A stretch of 64,000 nucleotides of DNA from Paraburkholderia aromaticivorans (GCF_002278075.1 NZ_CP022990.1:1302001-1366000); one strand, 5' to 3'. Counted from the stretch's first letter, positions 34,667-45,037 are shown. Notes: a model not told the origin generated them from the letters alone. A program made the numbers and translations.

Positions 34667-35290
34667 TCAGTAGAGGCCGCCGCGAGGCGGCGCGTGGCGA
34701 GCCTCGGCCATTCTGCGCAGCGACTCCAGCCCGCGGCTGATCCACGTCTTGACCGTGCCGATCGGCGCATCGAGCGTGTTCGCGATTTCCGATTGGGACT
34801 GGCCCCGGAAGTAAGCGAGCGCGATCGCCTGGCGCTGAACCGGCGCCAAACGGCCCAGGTAGAACGACAGACGCTCGGCGTCCAGCGAAAATTCGTGCGA
34901 GAGGTCCGGCTCGGCATCGCTCGCGGTAAGGCGCTCGTCCAGTTCTTCGACGTACACGCCCGCGTACGGATTGCGCCGCAGGTAATCGAGCGCCTGGTTC
35001 TTCACGATGCTCGACATCCACGTGGACGGCGACGCCTTGGCGGGGTCGTAAGAGCCGGCGAAGCGCCAGATCTTGATGAAGCCGTCCTGCAGCACTTCTT
35101 CCGCGGACTCGGTGGTGCGGGTCACGCGCACCGCGAGGCCGAACAGCGACGGCGCCGACGCCCGGTACAACGCTTCGAATGCCCTGGCGTCGCGCCTTGA
35201 AACGCGCTCGATGAGCGCCGCGAGACGCGCGCTCTTTTCATCCGGACCGGGTGCGCAAAGGGCCGCGTCCGTCGAAACATCTGGTGACAT
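34667..35290 (-). CDS. ECF-type sigma factor
   Basis: 207-residue RNA polymerase sigma factor with region 2 (FEALYRASAPSLFGLAVRVT, EVLQDGFIKIWRFA, WMSSIVKNQALDYLRR) and region 4 (RLAPVQRQAIALAYFRGQSQSEIANTL... TVKTWISRGLESLR). The start is the ATG with GGAGG seven bases upstream; the remaining 109 codons of the open frame are noise. It follows the MerR-type gene by 29 bp, so both are co-transcribed. No anti-sigma gene is found downstream: the 225 bp before the RibD-like gene contain nothing convincing. Control may be through the MerR protein instead. Confidence 0.93.
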   Translation of the reverse strand: MSPDVSTDAALCAPGPDEKSARLAALIERVSRRDARAFEALYRASAPSLFGLAVRVTRTTESAEEVLQDGFIKIWRFAGSYDPAKASPSTWMSSIVKNQALDYLRRNPYAGVYVEELDERLTASDAEPDLSHEFSLDAERLSFYLGRLAPVQRQAIALAYFRGQSQSEIANTLDAPIGTVKTWISRGLESLRRMAEARHAPPRGGLY

Positions 35291-35319
35291 GGCACATCCT
35301 CCGAGACGGTGTGCGCCTG

Positions 35320-36333
35320 CTAGTCCTGCGCGGCCTGCGGCGCCTGCGCGCCGGCAAACCAACCTTCTTCCCGCGCGACGCGCTCGAGCGCCGCCTCGAC
35401 CATCGCGCAAGCCCGGTTGCTGACGTCGCCCAGATAGCGATGCAGCGCGGCGTCCTGTGCCGAGCGCGACGTGCACGCGTCGCTGTAGCGTTCGAACGCC
35501 GACAGCTTCATGACCAGCTCGGCCAGATGGCGCGGACATTCGCACGAGATCGTCGACGACCGGCTGGCAATGGTTTCCAGTTCGCGATCGTCGTAGCGAC
35601 GGCGCACGCGCGACCACACGGCGTCGTTGCCCGTGCGGTCCTGAATGCGCGCGCGTTCGCAGAGATCGCCCAGCATTTGACGGAATTCGGTCCGGCCGTC
35701 GGGCTCGCGATACAGACGCACGCCCGCCACGCGCAAAATCTCCGCCGCCGGGCCGGTGCCGAAGCCGTAGACCACGGCGATCGCTTTTGCGCGGACCGCG
35801 TCGCCGAGCGAGATGATTTGCGAGGCGACCTCCTCCTGCAACGAGTCGACGCTGACCAGCAGCGCGTCGATCGGCTCGCGGCGCTCACTGCTCGCGTCGG
35901 CAAGATCGGCAAAGGTGACGAGTTCATTCACGCCGTAGGGCCGCAAATCGACACCCGATGCCCGCAAACGCTGCTCCAGATTGCCGCCCACGAGGGCCAG
36001 CCGGAGATCGGCGGACTCGGTGAACGGCATGTCGGTCGCGCCGCCGCTCTCACGCCCGCTGCGTGTGGCAAGGAACTGCAGTTGTTCGCGATCGAGCCGC
36101 GCGATCGCGCCGATCGCGTGGCCGCGGCTCACCAGCAGCTTGATCAGGGTGAGTCGCCTGACGTCGTCTTCCGTATACAGGCGCTGGCCTGACGCGGTTT
36201 TGGCTGGGCCAACCACGCCGTAACGGCGCTCCCAGATCCGCAACGTGGTGACCGGCATCTTTGCCAGGCGCGCCGCCTCGCCGCTTCTGTAGCCCTGTTG
36301 GGCTGAGGGTTGATCGTCGGATGAAGTCATCAT
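35320..36333 (-). CDS. MerR-family regulator with a large Cys-containing effector domain
   Basis: 337 residues. Residues 14-82 are a MerR DNA-binding domain (RSGEAARLAKMPVTTLRIWERRYGVVGP). Next comes a Rossmann-like domain reminiscent of the cobalamin-binding domain of CarH/LitR photoreceptors (LRLALVGGNLEQRLRASG, then DALLVSVDSL, then AIAVVYGFGTG), but without the ExDxHxxG cobalamin histidine motif. The C-terminal part has a conserved-looking ISCECPRHLAELV ... FERYSDACTSR segment with three cysteines that could bind a metal or iron-sulfur cluster. It precedes the ECF sigma gene; LitR-type regulators also often sit beside sigma factors. Ligand unknown. Confidence 0.85.
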   Translation of the reverse strand: MMTSSDDQPSAQQGYRSGEAARLAKMPVTTLRIWERRYGVVGPAKTASGQRLYTEDDVRRLTLIKLLVSRGHAIGAIARLDREQLQFLATRSGRESGGATDMPFTESADLRLALVGGNLEQRLRASGVDLRPYGVNELVTFADLADASSERREPIDALLVSVDSLQEEVASQIISLGDAVRAKAIAVVYGFGTGPAAEILRVAGVRLYREPDGRTEFRQMLGDLCERARIQDRTGNDAVWSRVRRRYDDRELETIASRSSTISCECPRHLAELVMKLSAFERYSDACTSRSAQDAALHRYLGDVSNRACAMVEAALERVAREEGWFAGAQAPQAAQD

Positions 36334-36662
36334 GAAACTCTTTATCGCGTAGCCTGATTCAAGAATACGCCTATTTGCGTAATCGTGAAACGCTTTATCG
36401 ACTCATTTTGGATGCATGAAACGGATTTTTGATGCACTTACTGCCATGACCGCGTCGTTTGAATGCCCGCGAAACTACGCGCGACCACCGACGCCGCGCG
36501 ATCTCCACCGTGCATGGCCACTTCGGCGGCTGACCGAACGGCGGACGCACGGACGCACCGGCGGAAGGAAGGAACGAAGGAAGGAGAGGCGGTCGAACGA
36601 ACGCCCACCAGAGCGCAGGGAAACAGGCGAGCGGACGAACGGCCAGGCAGGGAAAGGAGAAT

Positions 36663-36686
36663 GGCCGAGCGTCGGAACGCTCGGCC
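36663..36686. terminator. Perfect 10-bp hairpin
   Basis: GGCCGAGCGT and ACGCTCGGCC pair around the tetraloop CGGA. There is no T-run on either side, so it may back up the terminator at 36755 or act as a stable mRNA end. Confidence 0.45.
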
Positions 36687-36754
36687 ACGAAATCTGCGGG
36701 CGCCGTGCCCGCTCCAGCGTGCAGCAACACGCCGCGCTGGGCGCTCGCGCGGAG

Positions 36755-36811
36755 AAGCCAAAAGCAAACGTGCCGTCTGCCCCGGCGCATGAATCTCAGG
36801 GCAAACGGCAC
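36755..36811 (-). terminator. Probable terminator of the OYE-family gene
   Basis: On the minus strand GTGCCGT-TT-GCCC pairs with GGGC-AG-ACGGCAC (ends at 36811 and 36770), and a T-rich GTTTGCTTTTGG stretch follows. It lies about 40 bp after the stop codon at 36850. Confidence 0.6.
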
Positions 36812-36849
36812 ATCAGTGCATCGCTACAAAAGGCAAACGACGCGCAAAC

Positions 36850-37947
36850 TCACGCGACCGCGTAGCGTTCGAGCCAATGCGCGTAAGGCGCCGGCAACGT
36901 CCACGACGGCCGCTCGATACCCAGCTTCTTCGCCGCATGGTACGGCCAGTGCGGATCGGCCAGATGCGCGCGACCGACCATCACCAGATCCAGCTGCCCG
37001 TTCTTCACCGAACGGTCCGCCAGTTCCGGCGTATCGATGCCCCATGCCGATGAAACCGGCATGCCGGCCTCGCGGCGCACGCGTTCGGCGATCGGCGCGA
37101 GAAACGCGGGTGCCCACGGAATCGCCGCGCTCGGCGTGGAAAAGCCCACGCTGACGCTCAGCATGTCCAGTCCCTCGCGCCGGAAATTCTTCGCGAGTTC
37201 GATCGACTCGGCGAGCGTTTCCTCGTCGCGGCCGTCGTACTCGATCACGCCGAAGCGCGCCGTCAACGGCAGGTGCTCCGGCCACACCTTGCGCACCGCC
37301 GCCAGCGTTTCCAGCAGGAAGCGGCTGCGGTTCTCGAGACTCCCGCCGTACCTATCGTCGCGCTGATTCGAGTGGGTGGAGAAGAAGCTCTGACCGAGAT
37401 AACCGTGCGCGAAGTGCAGTTCGAGCCATTCGAAGCCCGCGTCGCGTGCTCGCTTGGCGGCGGCGACAAAATCTTCGCGAACGCGCGCGATGTCGTCGAG
37501 CGTCATGGCTTTCGGCACCTTCGGCAGATTGCCGCCGAACGCGATCGCCGACGGCGCGATGGTTTGCCAGCCGCGGCTGTCGCCGTCGGCGATGTGGTCG
37601 TCGCCTTCCCACGGGCGGTTGGCGCTCGCTTTGCGGCCCGCGTGGCCGATCTGGATGCCCGGCACCGAGCCGGCCGCCTTGATCGACGCCACGACCGGCG
37701 CGAAAGCCTGCGCCTGCTCGTCGGTCCAGATACCGGCGCAGCCCGGCGTGATACGGCCTTCGGGCGACACGGCCGTCGCCTCGACGATCACCAGCCCGGC
37801 GCCGCCGCGTGCGAGGCCGGCCAAATGCACACGGTGCCAGTCGTTGATCAGGCCGTCTTCGGCGGTGTACTGGCACATCGGCGGAATGGCGATCCGGTTG
37901 CGCAAGGAAACGTCTTTGAGCTTATAGGGCTGGAACAATGCGGACAT
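36850..37947 (-). CDS. NADH:flavin oxidoreductase of the Old Yellow Enzyme family (YqjM-like)
   Basis: 365-residue FMN-dependent ene-reductase. Start is the ATG giving MSALFQPYKL with GGAG upstream. Class-defining features of YqjM-type enzymes are visible: the Cys in IPPMCQYTAEDG that tunes the flavin, a GIQIGHAGRKAS histidine segment, the active-site LHFAHGYLGQSFFS stretch and the SAWGIDTP and MVGRAHLADPHWP phosphate-binding loops. Such enzymes reduce activated C=C bonds of enones and can help with electrophile detoxification. Divergent from an ArsR regulator, with a palindromic operator candidate between them. Confidence 0.94.
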   Translation of the reverse strand: MSALFQPYKLKDVSLRNRIAIPPMCQYTAEDGLINDWHRVHLAGLARGGAGLVIVEATAVSPEGRITPGCAGIWTDEQAQAFAPVVASIKAAGSVPGIQIGHAGRKASANRPWEGDDHIADGDSRGWQTIAPSAIAFGGNLPKVPKAMTLDDIARVREDFVAAAKRARDAGFEWLELHFAHGYLGQSFFSTHSNQRDDRYGGSLENRSRFLLETLAAVRKVWPEHLPLTARFGVIEYDGRDEETLAESIELAKNFRREGLDMLSVSVGFSTPSAAIPWAPAFLAPIAERVRREAGMPVSSAWGIDTPELADRSVKNGQLDLVMVGRAHLADPHWPYHAAKKLGIERPSWTLPAPYAHWLERYAVA

Positions 37948-37982
37948 CGGGCGAAACTCCTTTGGACTTGCTTGTACGGTAG

Positions 37983-37998
37983 TTCGATAAACATCGAA
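37983..37998. promoter_or_regulatory. Putative ArsR operator in the divergent promoter
   Basis: TTCGATAAACATCGAA is a perfect inverted repeat with 6-bp arms and a four-base centre, located 35 bp upstream of the oxidoreductase start and 36 bp upstream of the ArsR start, so one bound dimer could control both genes. Confidence 0.55.
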
Positions 37999-38034
37999 TA
38001 ACCAAGTATCGCAGAAACCTTTATCATTTGCAGG

Positions 38035-38364
38035 ATGCGTACTTATAACCATCCCGCTGCTGAGGACTTCACGCTCGGACGGCTCTTCCATGCCCTGAGC
38101 GATCCGGTCCGCCTCGAGATCGTGCGGCGCCTCGCGTCGGTCGACGAGGCCACCTGCGGCGAGCTCGACGGCGGCCGCCCGAAATCGAGCGTGTCGCATC
38201 ACTTCCGGATCCTGCGTGAGGCCGGCCTGGTGCGCACGCGTGTGGCCGGCACCGTGCATCAGAATTCCTTGCGGCGCGCGGAACTGGACAGCCGGTTTCC
38301 GGGGTTGATGGAGGCGATACTCAAGCAGATCGTCTCGGAACCGGCGTTGAACGAACCGGCTTAG
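38035..38364 (+). CDS. ArsR-family transcriptional regulator
   Basis: 109-residue winged-helix repressor: LFHALSDPVRLEIVRRLAS is the classic ArsR N-terminal helix, PKSSVSHHFRILREAGLV the recognition helix. The metal-binding ELCVCDL motif of true ArsR proteins is absent (ATCGELDGGR instead, with one Cys), so it is likely to sense an organic or redox signal. No clear Shine-Dalgarno sequence precedes the ATG apart from an AGG touching it. Probable repressor of the divergent ene-reductase gene. Confidence 0.92.
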   Translation: MRTYNHPAAEDFTLGRLFHALSDPVRLEIVRRLASVDEATCGELDGGRPKSSVSHHFRILREAGLVRTRVAGTVHQNSLRRAELDSRFPGLMEAILKQIVSEPALNEPA

Positions 38365-38375
38365 GGCTCTGGCTC

Positions 38376-38417
38376 GGCGGCTTCGGCTTGGCGGCTTCGG
38401 CTTGGCGGCTTCGGCTT
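38376..38417. repeat. Three perfect 14-bp tandem repeats
   Basis: Unit GGCGGCTTCGGCTT occurs three times head to tail directly after the ArsR stop, with degenerate copies on both sides. Non-coding, between convergent genes. Confidence 0.85.
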
Positions 38418-38484
38418 GTCGTCTCTGGCCTGGCGGCTGCGGACCTCCCCGCACCCAACGCGCATCGGCGTCGAATTAGCGCCG

Positions 38485-38916
38485 CTATTCGCGCCAGAAC
38501 TTGCGCATCAGCGCGAGCAGCGCGGTCGGCGGCGTGCCTTTTTGACAATAGCCGTCGAAATTGTGACGTGCTTTGCCGGTTTCCTTGACGTGATCCTCAT
38601 CGAGGGACGTGAACGCGACAATACCCAGACTGTGCGTCGGCAGATAGCTGCGCAGGGCGCTCGCGGTTTCATAGCCGTCGCGCTCGGGCATCATGATGTC
38701 GAGCACCACGATATCCGGCACCCAGTCGCGCACACAGCGCAGGGCCTGCTCGCAACCATTGGCGGCGCGGGCTTCCACGCCTTCGTAGGACAGGTAGGTG
38801 GCGAGCGCTTCGGCCGCGCCGACGTTGTCGTCCACGACCAGGACGCGCGGCACTTCGTGCAGTATCCGGATCTCGCGGGCGCTCCACCTTTGGCAAGTAG
38901 CGGGAGTTCGAGGCAT
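38485..38916 (-). CDS. Single-domain response regulator (receiver only)
   Basis: About 143 residues from the ATG giving MPRTPATCQR; a GTG eight codons upstream (38940) and another at the domain edge are alternatives, and none has a good ribosome site. A CheY-like receiver domain is complete: acidic pair in VLVVDDN, phospho-acceptor Asp in DIVVLDIMMPERDG, Thr/Ser in VAFTSLDED and Lys in GYCQKGTPP. No output domain follows. No partner kinase is adjacent on this strand; it could take phosphate from a distant hybrid kinase. Confidence 0.82.
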   Translation of the reverse strand: MPRTPATCQRWSAREIRILHEVPRVLVVDDNVGAAEALATYLSYEGVEARAANGCEQALRCVRDWVPDIVVLDIMMPERDGYETASALRSYLPTHSLGIVAFTSLDEDHVKETGKARHNFDGYCQKGTPPTALLALMRKFWRE

Positions 38917-38996
38917 GGGCAACACTGGCGAAAAGAACACCAGCGCTCAGCAAGCTCCGTACCATCAGCCGAGGCGTCGGCTCACGCCAGCGAGCG

Positions 38997-40253
38997 TCAC
39001 GACACCGGCGACGCTGCCTCGGCCGCGTGACGCGCCGCTGCGCCGTCGGCCGCGCATGCGTGCCTGAGCGACGCGCCGAAACTCAGCCACAACACCAGCG
39101 AGCCCGTCGACACCGCGCCGAGCGCGATAAAGGCCGCGGGATAGCCGAAGCGGTGCGCAAGAATGCCGCCCAATGCCGGGCTCAGCGCCGCGCCGGCCGC
39201 CTGCACGGTCATCACGACGCCCTGCCCCACGTTCACGCGCCCGCTGCCTTCCAGCAACCGGACCACCAGCGCCGGCACCGCAACGCTCTGCAATCCCGCG
39301 CCGATGCCGTCGAGCGCCTGCACCGGCCACACGCCCCACGCGTGAATCACCGACGCGGCGATCAGCCCGCGCATCGGCAGTGCGAGGAAGCTCAGCAGGA
39401 TCACCCACCAGTAGCCGCGCCAGCGGATCAGCCGGGTCGCGAACATCGCGGCGGCAACCATCACGAGTTGCGCGATCACGATGGTCTGAGCGGTGAACGC
39501 GCTCGGCTCGCCCTGATGCGCCGCGACGATCGCGAGGCCATAGAGCGGCAACATGGCGGCATTGCCCAGGTGGAACAGCCCGAGCGCGGCGGCGAGCAGC
39601 AGCAACGGGCGCGATTGCAGCAACACCCGCAAGCCGCTCGCGGGCACGCGCTCGGCGGCCGCGCCGGCGCTCTCCTGCGCATCGGCGCCTCGCGCGGCAT
39701 CGTGGTCGATGGCGTCCCGCGGAATCGACGAAACGGCCACGATCGACAGCAGGCCGAACAGCGCGCTCAGCAGGAACACCGCGCCGAACCCGTAACGCCA
39801 GCCCAGCCAGCCGGACAGTGCGGCCGCGACGACATTGCCGCCGTGATTGGCCACCTGGTTGCGGCCGAATTGCCGGTCGAAACCGTGCTGCCTGACCATC
39901 CCCAGCGTCATGCCGGCCAGCGCCGGGCCGATCGCCGCGCCGGTGATCGCGGTCGCCACCTGCGACGCGGCCACCATCCAGTAGCCGTGCGCGATCCACA
40001 GCAAGCCCGACGCGAGCATGGTCATCAGTCCCGCGACCACGACGAGGCTGCGCTTGTGCCGCGTCGCGTCCACCAACGCGCCGGCCGGCGAGGTCGCGAG
40101 CATGCCGGCGATGCCGCCGATCGTCATGACCGTGCCGATCTGATCGGCGCCCCAGCCGCGCGCCTGCAGGAATACGCCGAGAAACGGTCCGATACCGGCT
40201 TGCACGTCGGCCACGAAGAAATTGAGCGCTTCGAGCGCGCGTCCGCCTTTCAC
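38997..40253 (-). CDS. MFS transporter
   Basis: 418 residues from a GTG start with GGAG six bases upstream; codons upstream of it look non-coding. Twelve predicted membrane segments; signatures include GGIAGMLATSPAGALVDATRHKR (the loop 2-3 motif), GAAIGPALAGMTLGM and the mirrored C-terminal half with VPALVVRLLEGSGRVNVGQG. It resembles the uncharacterised MFS exporters often found near stress genes in Burkholderia. Substrate not inferable. Confidence 0.85.
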   Translation of the reverse strand: MKGGRALEALNFFVADVQAGIGPFLGVFLQARGWGADQIGTVMTIGGIAGMLATSPAGALVDATRHKRSLVVVAGLMTMLASGLLWIAHGYWMVAASQVATAITGAAIGPALAGMTLGMVRQHGFDRQFGRNQVANHGGNVVAAALSGWLGWRYGFGAVFLLSALFGLLSIVAVSSIPRDAIDHDAARGADAQESAGAAAERVPASGLRVLLQSRPLLLLAAALGLFHLGNAAMLPLYGLAIVAAHQGEPSAFTAQTIVIAQLVMVAAAMFATRLIRWRGYWWVILLSFLALPMRGLIAASVIHAWGVWPVQALDGIGAGLQSVAVPALVVRLLEGSGRVNVGQGVVMTVQAAGAALSPALGGILAHRFGYPAAFIALGAVSTGSLVLWLSFGASLRHACAADGAAARHAAEAASPVS

Positions 40254-40626
40254 GATGGACTCCGGGCGATGAGCGGATCGTGTGCGTCGCGTGGCGAACC
40301 GGCGTGTGGCGAATGGCTCGAGCGTTTCGACTTGATCATGTGGATGTCCCCACTGGCGAGAAGTGCCGGGATGGCGGCGAGCCTTACGCAACTCATATGC
40401 CATTGGCGATGGCGGCGGTGCGCGCGTGGCGGGGAGCGGGCCTTGCCGCGCGACCGCGGCGGGCGCCGTCCATTTCGTGGACAGAGCCTGTCCAGTGGCG
40501 CAACAGCGGCGCCGCGCCCTTTCTCTCTCCCGGCCGCTCCTGGCGCTCGCCGATCGCCCACAGCAAAAGGCTCACTGCGGGCTGAATTCTTGCTAATGTC
40601 TAGCCCAAATCCTTTCCGGCGCGCTC
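40254..40626. other. Intergenic region between the MFS and sensor kinase genes
   Basis: 373 bp separating divergent genes. It should hold promoters for both. I saw no strong palindrome or repeat; the open frames here overlap both strands and lack family features. Confidence 0.4.
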
Positions 40627-42158
40627 ATGACCGCAGTTCCCCGACGTTTATCGTTCGCCAGTCAGTTGGTCGTTTTCTGGTTGCTGGTCGCGATAATGTG
40701 CGCGGTCCTGATCGGGCTCGTCTGGTTCATGGCGCAAGCCAATCTCGGCCGCCAGATCGGCCTCGCGCGGCAGCAGGGGCTGGCCGGCTGCGAGACGATC
40801 GGATCGCGTTACGACCTGTCGATCGACCGGACGCCGCAGGCGGCCGCCGAACCGCGCGCCGGTCAAGCCGCACCCCAGCCTGCCGTCACGCCGGCCGTGC
40901 CGCCCGCCATGTCGAACACGGACCTGATGCACGCGATCCTCGACATCGTGCTCGCGCAGATGGACGGCATGGAAGGCGGTTTCTGGCGGCCGGACGGCAC
41001 GCCGCGCGGCAGCTTCGAGGCTTACGCGTTTCCGACCTATCAGGGCAGCGGCCTCAAGCGCGACATCCCCGATGCCGAGACGCCCCTGATCCTGCGCACC
41101 TTGCGCGCGGCGTCCACGAGCCGGGCGGCGGCGTCCGATTTCGTCGAAGGCCAGCAGGACGCCGTGATCGTCACCGCGTGCCCGGTGCCGCACCGCGACG
41201 GCCTGTTGGCCTGGACGCTGTCGCGCGTGCATCCGCCGCTCGGGCCGTCGGGCAAGATCCTCGTCACGACGCTCGCGGTGCTGCTGGCGGTGATCGTCGG
41301 AATTGCCATCGCGCTGGGTGTTCTGCTGCGGCGCTGGCGCGCCAATCTCGCGCGCATCGAGGCGGGCCTCAGCCGGCCCGCCGACCTGTTCACGCCGATC
41401 GCGCCGACCGGCGAGCCCGACCTCGACAAGATCGTCCATGCCTTCAACGCTTATGGCGCGCGCGCCACGTCGTTGCAGCAGCAGGCGGGCGAACTGCATG
41501 CGCAACTCGCCGCCGCGGAGCGCTTCTCGGCGATCGGCCGCTTTTCCGCGCAGATGGCACACGAGATCCGCAATCCGATCGGCGCGATGCGGCTCAAGGC
41601 GGAGAATGCGCTGAACGGCGACGTCGAACGCAAGCAACGCGCGCTCGGCGCAATCCTCGAACAGATCCAGCGCGTGGAGCGCCAGTTGTCCGGACTGCTG
41701 GCGTTGACCCAGCCCGTGCGTGTCGAAGCGCATCGCGTCGAATTGCGCGGGTGGCTGACGGACCGGGTGGAATGGCATCATGACGCGGCCGCCCGGGCCG
41801 GCATCGCACTGACGCTCGATTGCGCGGACGGCCTTCCCGCGCAGGCTTGTTTCGATGCCGATCAACTGGCGCGCGCCACCGATAATCTGCTCCTCAACGC
41901 GCTGCGTCACGCGCCGCCCGGCGGCCAGGTGACGCTGCGTGCGACGCGCGCCGCCGAAGCGCTGCGCATCGAAGTCGCCGACGATGGACCCGGCGTGCCG
42001 CCGGCCGAACGCGAGCGCATCTTCGAGCCGTTCGTGACCGGCCACGCCGCCGGCTCGGGGCTCGGGCTCGCGGTGGTACGCGAGATCGCTGCCGCGCATG
42101 GCGGCAGCGCCTTTTACGAAGCGCGCGAGCGCGGTGCCTGTTTTGTGATCGAGATCCC

Positions 42159-42174
<16 letters not shown>
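40627..42174 (+). CDS. Membrane sensor histidine kinase (NtrB/ZraS-like architecture)
   Basis: 515 residues: TM1 at about 12-36, a periplasmic sensor domain of about 180 residues with a Pro/Ala-rich first part, TM2 at about 215-240, a HAMP-like linker, the phospho-acceptor helix (RFSAQMAHEIRNPIGAMRLK, His about residue 312) and an ATPase domain with N box NLLLNALRHA, G1 DDGPGVP and G2 GSGLGLAVV. It overlaps the start of the sigma-54 response regulator by 16 bp and is its obvious partner. The sensed signal is unknown; the His-rich target protein hints at metal (inference). Confidence 0.92.
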
Positions 42175-43526
<1,352 letters not shown>

Positions 43527-43536
43527 AGCGCTTGCC

Positions 43537-43593
43537 GGTGTCCGCCCGGCCGACACCCGCTGTCCAGCGAGGTGACATCCACGCCGGGATGTC
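43537..43593 (+). promoter_or_regulatory. Pair of inverted repeats, probable enhancer sites for the NtrC-type regulator
   Basis: GGTGTC...GACACC (43537-43557, nine-base centre) and GACATCC...GGATGTC (43574-43593, six-base centre) are both perfect. They lie about 40-90 bp upstream of the sigma-54 promoter, the normal range for NtrC-type activator sites. Confidence 0.55.
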
Positions 43594-43629
43594 GGCGCTC
43601 GAAGCCCGATGCGGCGGGGCATAGCGGCA

Positions 43630-43645
43630 TGGCATGGTGGTTGCA
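43630..43645 (+). promoter_or_regulatory. Sigma-54 promoter
   Basis: TGGCATGGTGGTTGCA fits the full -24/-12 consensus TGGCAYRNNNNTTGCW at all fixed positions. Transcription would start near 43656, about 30 bp before the ATG at 43685, which has an AAGGAG ribosome site. Confidence 0.85.
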
Positions 43646-43684
43646 AAGACTCTTGCACGACATTGCAGTCGAAGGAGTCTGACG

Positions 43685-44413
43685 ATGAACCATTTCAATC
43701 CAATCGCGCGTGCCGCGGCCGCGCTAGCCCTCATAACCGCGACGGCCGCTTGCGCCGCTCAGCCCGTGCCGCGAACTCAGGACGGCGCGCCCCTGCCGCC
43801 GCCGAGCGCCGACGCGCCAGTGCCGCCACCGCCTGCCCCCGTCGCCGCTCCGCGCGAGGGCGTTCCCACCACGGTGAGCGGCGTCGTGCGGCGTTTCGTG
43901 ATCAATCCGGAGGGCGATGTCGACGGCATGCTGCTCGCTGACAACACGCTCGTCCGGTTCCCGCCGCATCTCGGCGCTCAGGTCGCCGCCACCATCGCGC
44001 CGGGCGCCACCGTCAACGTGAACGGCGTTGCTCAAGCGAACGGCACGCTGCGCGCCAGCCAGATCGCCGACACGACAAGCGGCCGCAGCATTGTCGATCA
44101 ACCGCCGCCCGGCGCACAGCGTCTGCCGAAATCGCTCGCCGGTGTCGGACTCGTCAAGCTCGATGCCGCGGGCCGCGTGCTGCGTGTCACCAGCGCGCCG
44201 CGCGGCGAACCCGACGGCGTGCTCCTCATGGACGGCACCGTCATCAAGCTGACGCCGCCAGCGGCCGCGCGCTTCACGAACCTGTTGCAACCGGGCGCGA
44301 TGGTCGCGGCACAGGGCTATGGCACGCGTAATCGCTATGGCCAATCGCTGCAGGCGACCGCGTTCGGCACACCCGGCAATCTCACGGTTTTATACGGCGA
44401 CCTGGCCAGGTAA
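43685..44413 (+). CDS. Secreted protein with two OB-like repeats, sigma-54 controlled
   Basis: 242 residues from the ATG with AAGGAG upstream. The signal peptide ends in a possible lipobox (ATAACAAQP, TACA-type; Cys about residue 23), followed by a Pro-rich stretch and two copies of a small beta-rich domain: TVSGVVRRFVINPEGDVDGM...NTLVRFPPHLG and GLVKLDAAGRVLRVTSAPRGEPDGVLLMDGTVIKLTPP. The same domain (G-D-x-DG...F/V-PPHLG) recurs in the next gene. No family is recognised. First gene of the operon behind the sigma-54 promoter. Confidence 0.8.
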   Translation: MNHFNPIARAAAALALITATAACAAQPVPRTQDGAPLPPPSADAPVPPPPAPVAAPREGVPTTVSGVVRRFVINPEGDVDGMLLADNTLVRFPPHLGAQVAATIAPGATVNVNGVAQANGTLRASQIADTTSGRSIVDQPPPGAQRLPKSLAGVGLVKLDAAGRVLRVTSAPRGEPDGVLLMDGTVIKLTPPAAARFTNLLQPGAMVAAQGYGTRNRYGQSLQATAFGTPGNLTVLYGDLAR

Positions 44414-44446
44414 CTTCAATCAGTCACTCGAACAAGGAGCTTCACC

Positions 44447-45037
44447 ATGCATTGGATCGACCCCGCCTGCCTGCCGGAAACACGCGGCAAAGTCGTGCTG
44501 TTCCTGCTCAATCCGCACGGCGATGCCGACGGCTTCGTGCTTCAGCACCCCGACGGTACGCAACAGCAGGTGCATGTCCCGCCGCATCTGGGCAAACAGG
44601 TCGCACGTCATGTCATGCCGGGCGACACGGTGCGCGTGCGCGGTGTGAAACCGCGCGGCGCGGATCTGATCGCGGCGGTCTCGCTGACGACCCGGCAAGG
44701 CGTCGAGATCGTCGACGAAGGTCCGCATTCTCACGGTCATGACCCGAAGCATGAGCATGGCGGCGGCCATGATCGCGACGGCAAACCGATGGACGTGCAA
44801 GGCGAAGTCGTCATGCCGCTCTACGGGCCGAAGGGCGAACTGCGCGGCGCGCTGCTGGAAGACGGCACCTCGCTGCGCATGTCGCCGCATGCCGCAGCCG
44901 AACTCGTCGAATATCTGACGCCTGGCGTGCATGTGCAGGCGTGGGGACGCGGCGTGAAGAACAAGGCCGGTTGCACGGTGGACGTCCACGACATCGCCGA
45001 ACTGGTCGACGAAGCGGCTGCTCACGCACACCATTGA
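44447..45037 (+). CDS. His-rich protein with two OB-like repeats
   Basis: 196 residues without a signal peptide. The N-terminal repeat (GKVVLFLLNPHGDADGFVLQ...VHVPPHLGKQVARHVMPGD) and the C-terminal repeat (VQGEVVMPLYGPKGELRGALLEDGTSLRMSP) are the same domain as in the gene before, joined by a linker with seven histidines in under 20 residues (HSHGHDPKHEHGGGHD) and ending in AAAHAHH. The His clusters suggest binding of nickel, zinc or copper (inference). Located 33 bp after the first gene with GGAGC upstream of the ATG. Cytoplasmic partner of the secreted protein is one reading. Confidence 0.78.
   Translation: MHWIDPACLPETRGKVVLFLLNPHGDADGFVLQHPDGTQQQVHVPPHLGKQVARHVMPGDTVRVRGVKPRGADLIAAVSLTTRQGVEIVDEGPHSHGHDPKHEHGGGHDRDGKPMDVQGEVVMPLYGPKGELRGALLEDGTSLRMSPHAAAELVEYLTPGVHVQAWGRGVKNKAGCTVDVHDIAELVDEAAAHAHH

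Larger units (their letters stand above)
36334..36849. other. Intergenic region between the MerR-type gene and the oxidoreductase gene
   Basis: 516 bp without a believable gene. The right part holds two hairpins that belong to the end of the oxidoreductase transcript. The centre (about 36560-36660) is purine-rich on the plus strand with repeated GGAAGGA and GAACGAA runs. The left end should hold the MerR promoter. Confidence 0.5.

Noticed and set aside
34438..34917. Frame after the sigma factor considered as an anti-sigma factor
   Set aside because: It overlaps the sigma gene in another frame, is Arg-rich and shows no membrane span or zinc-binding anti-sigma motif.
36560..36660. GGAAGGA/GAACGAA-rich stretch considered as a repeat or regulatory array
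   Set aside because: Units are irregular in length and sequence; simple purine bias explains it.
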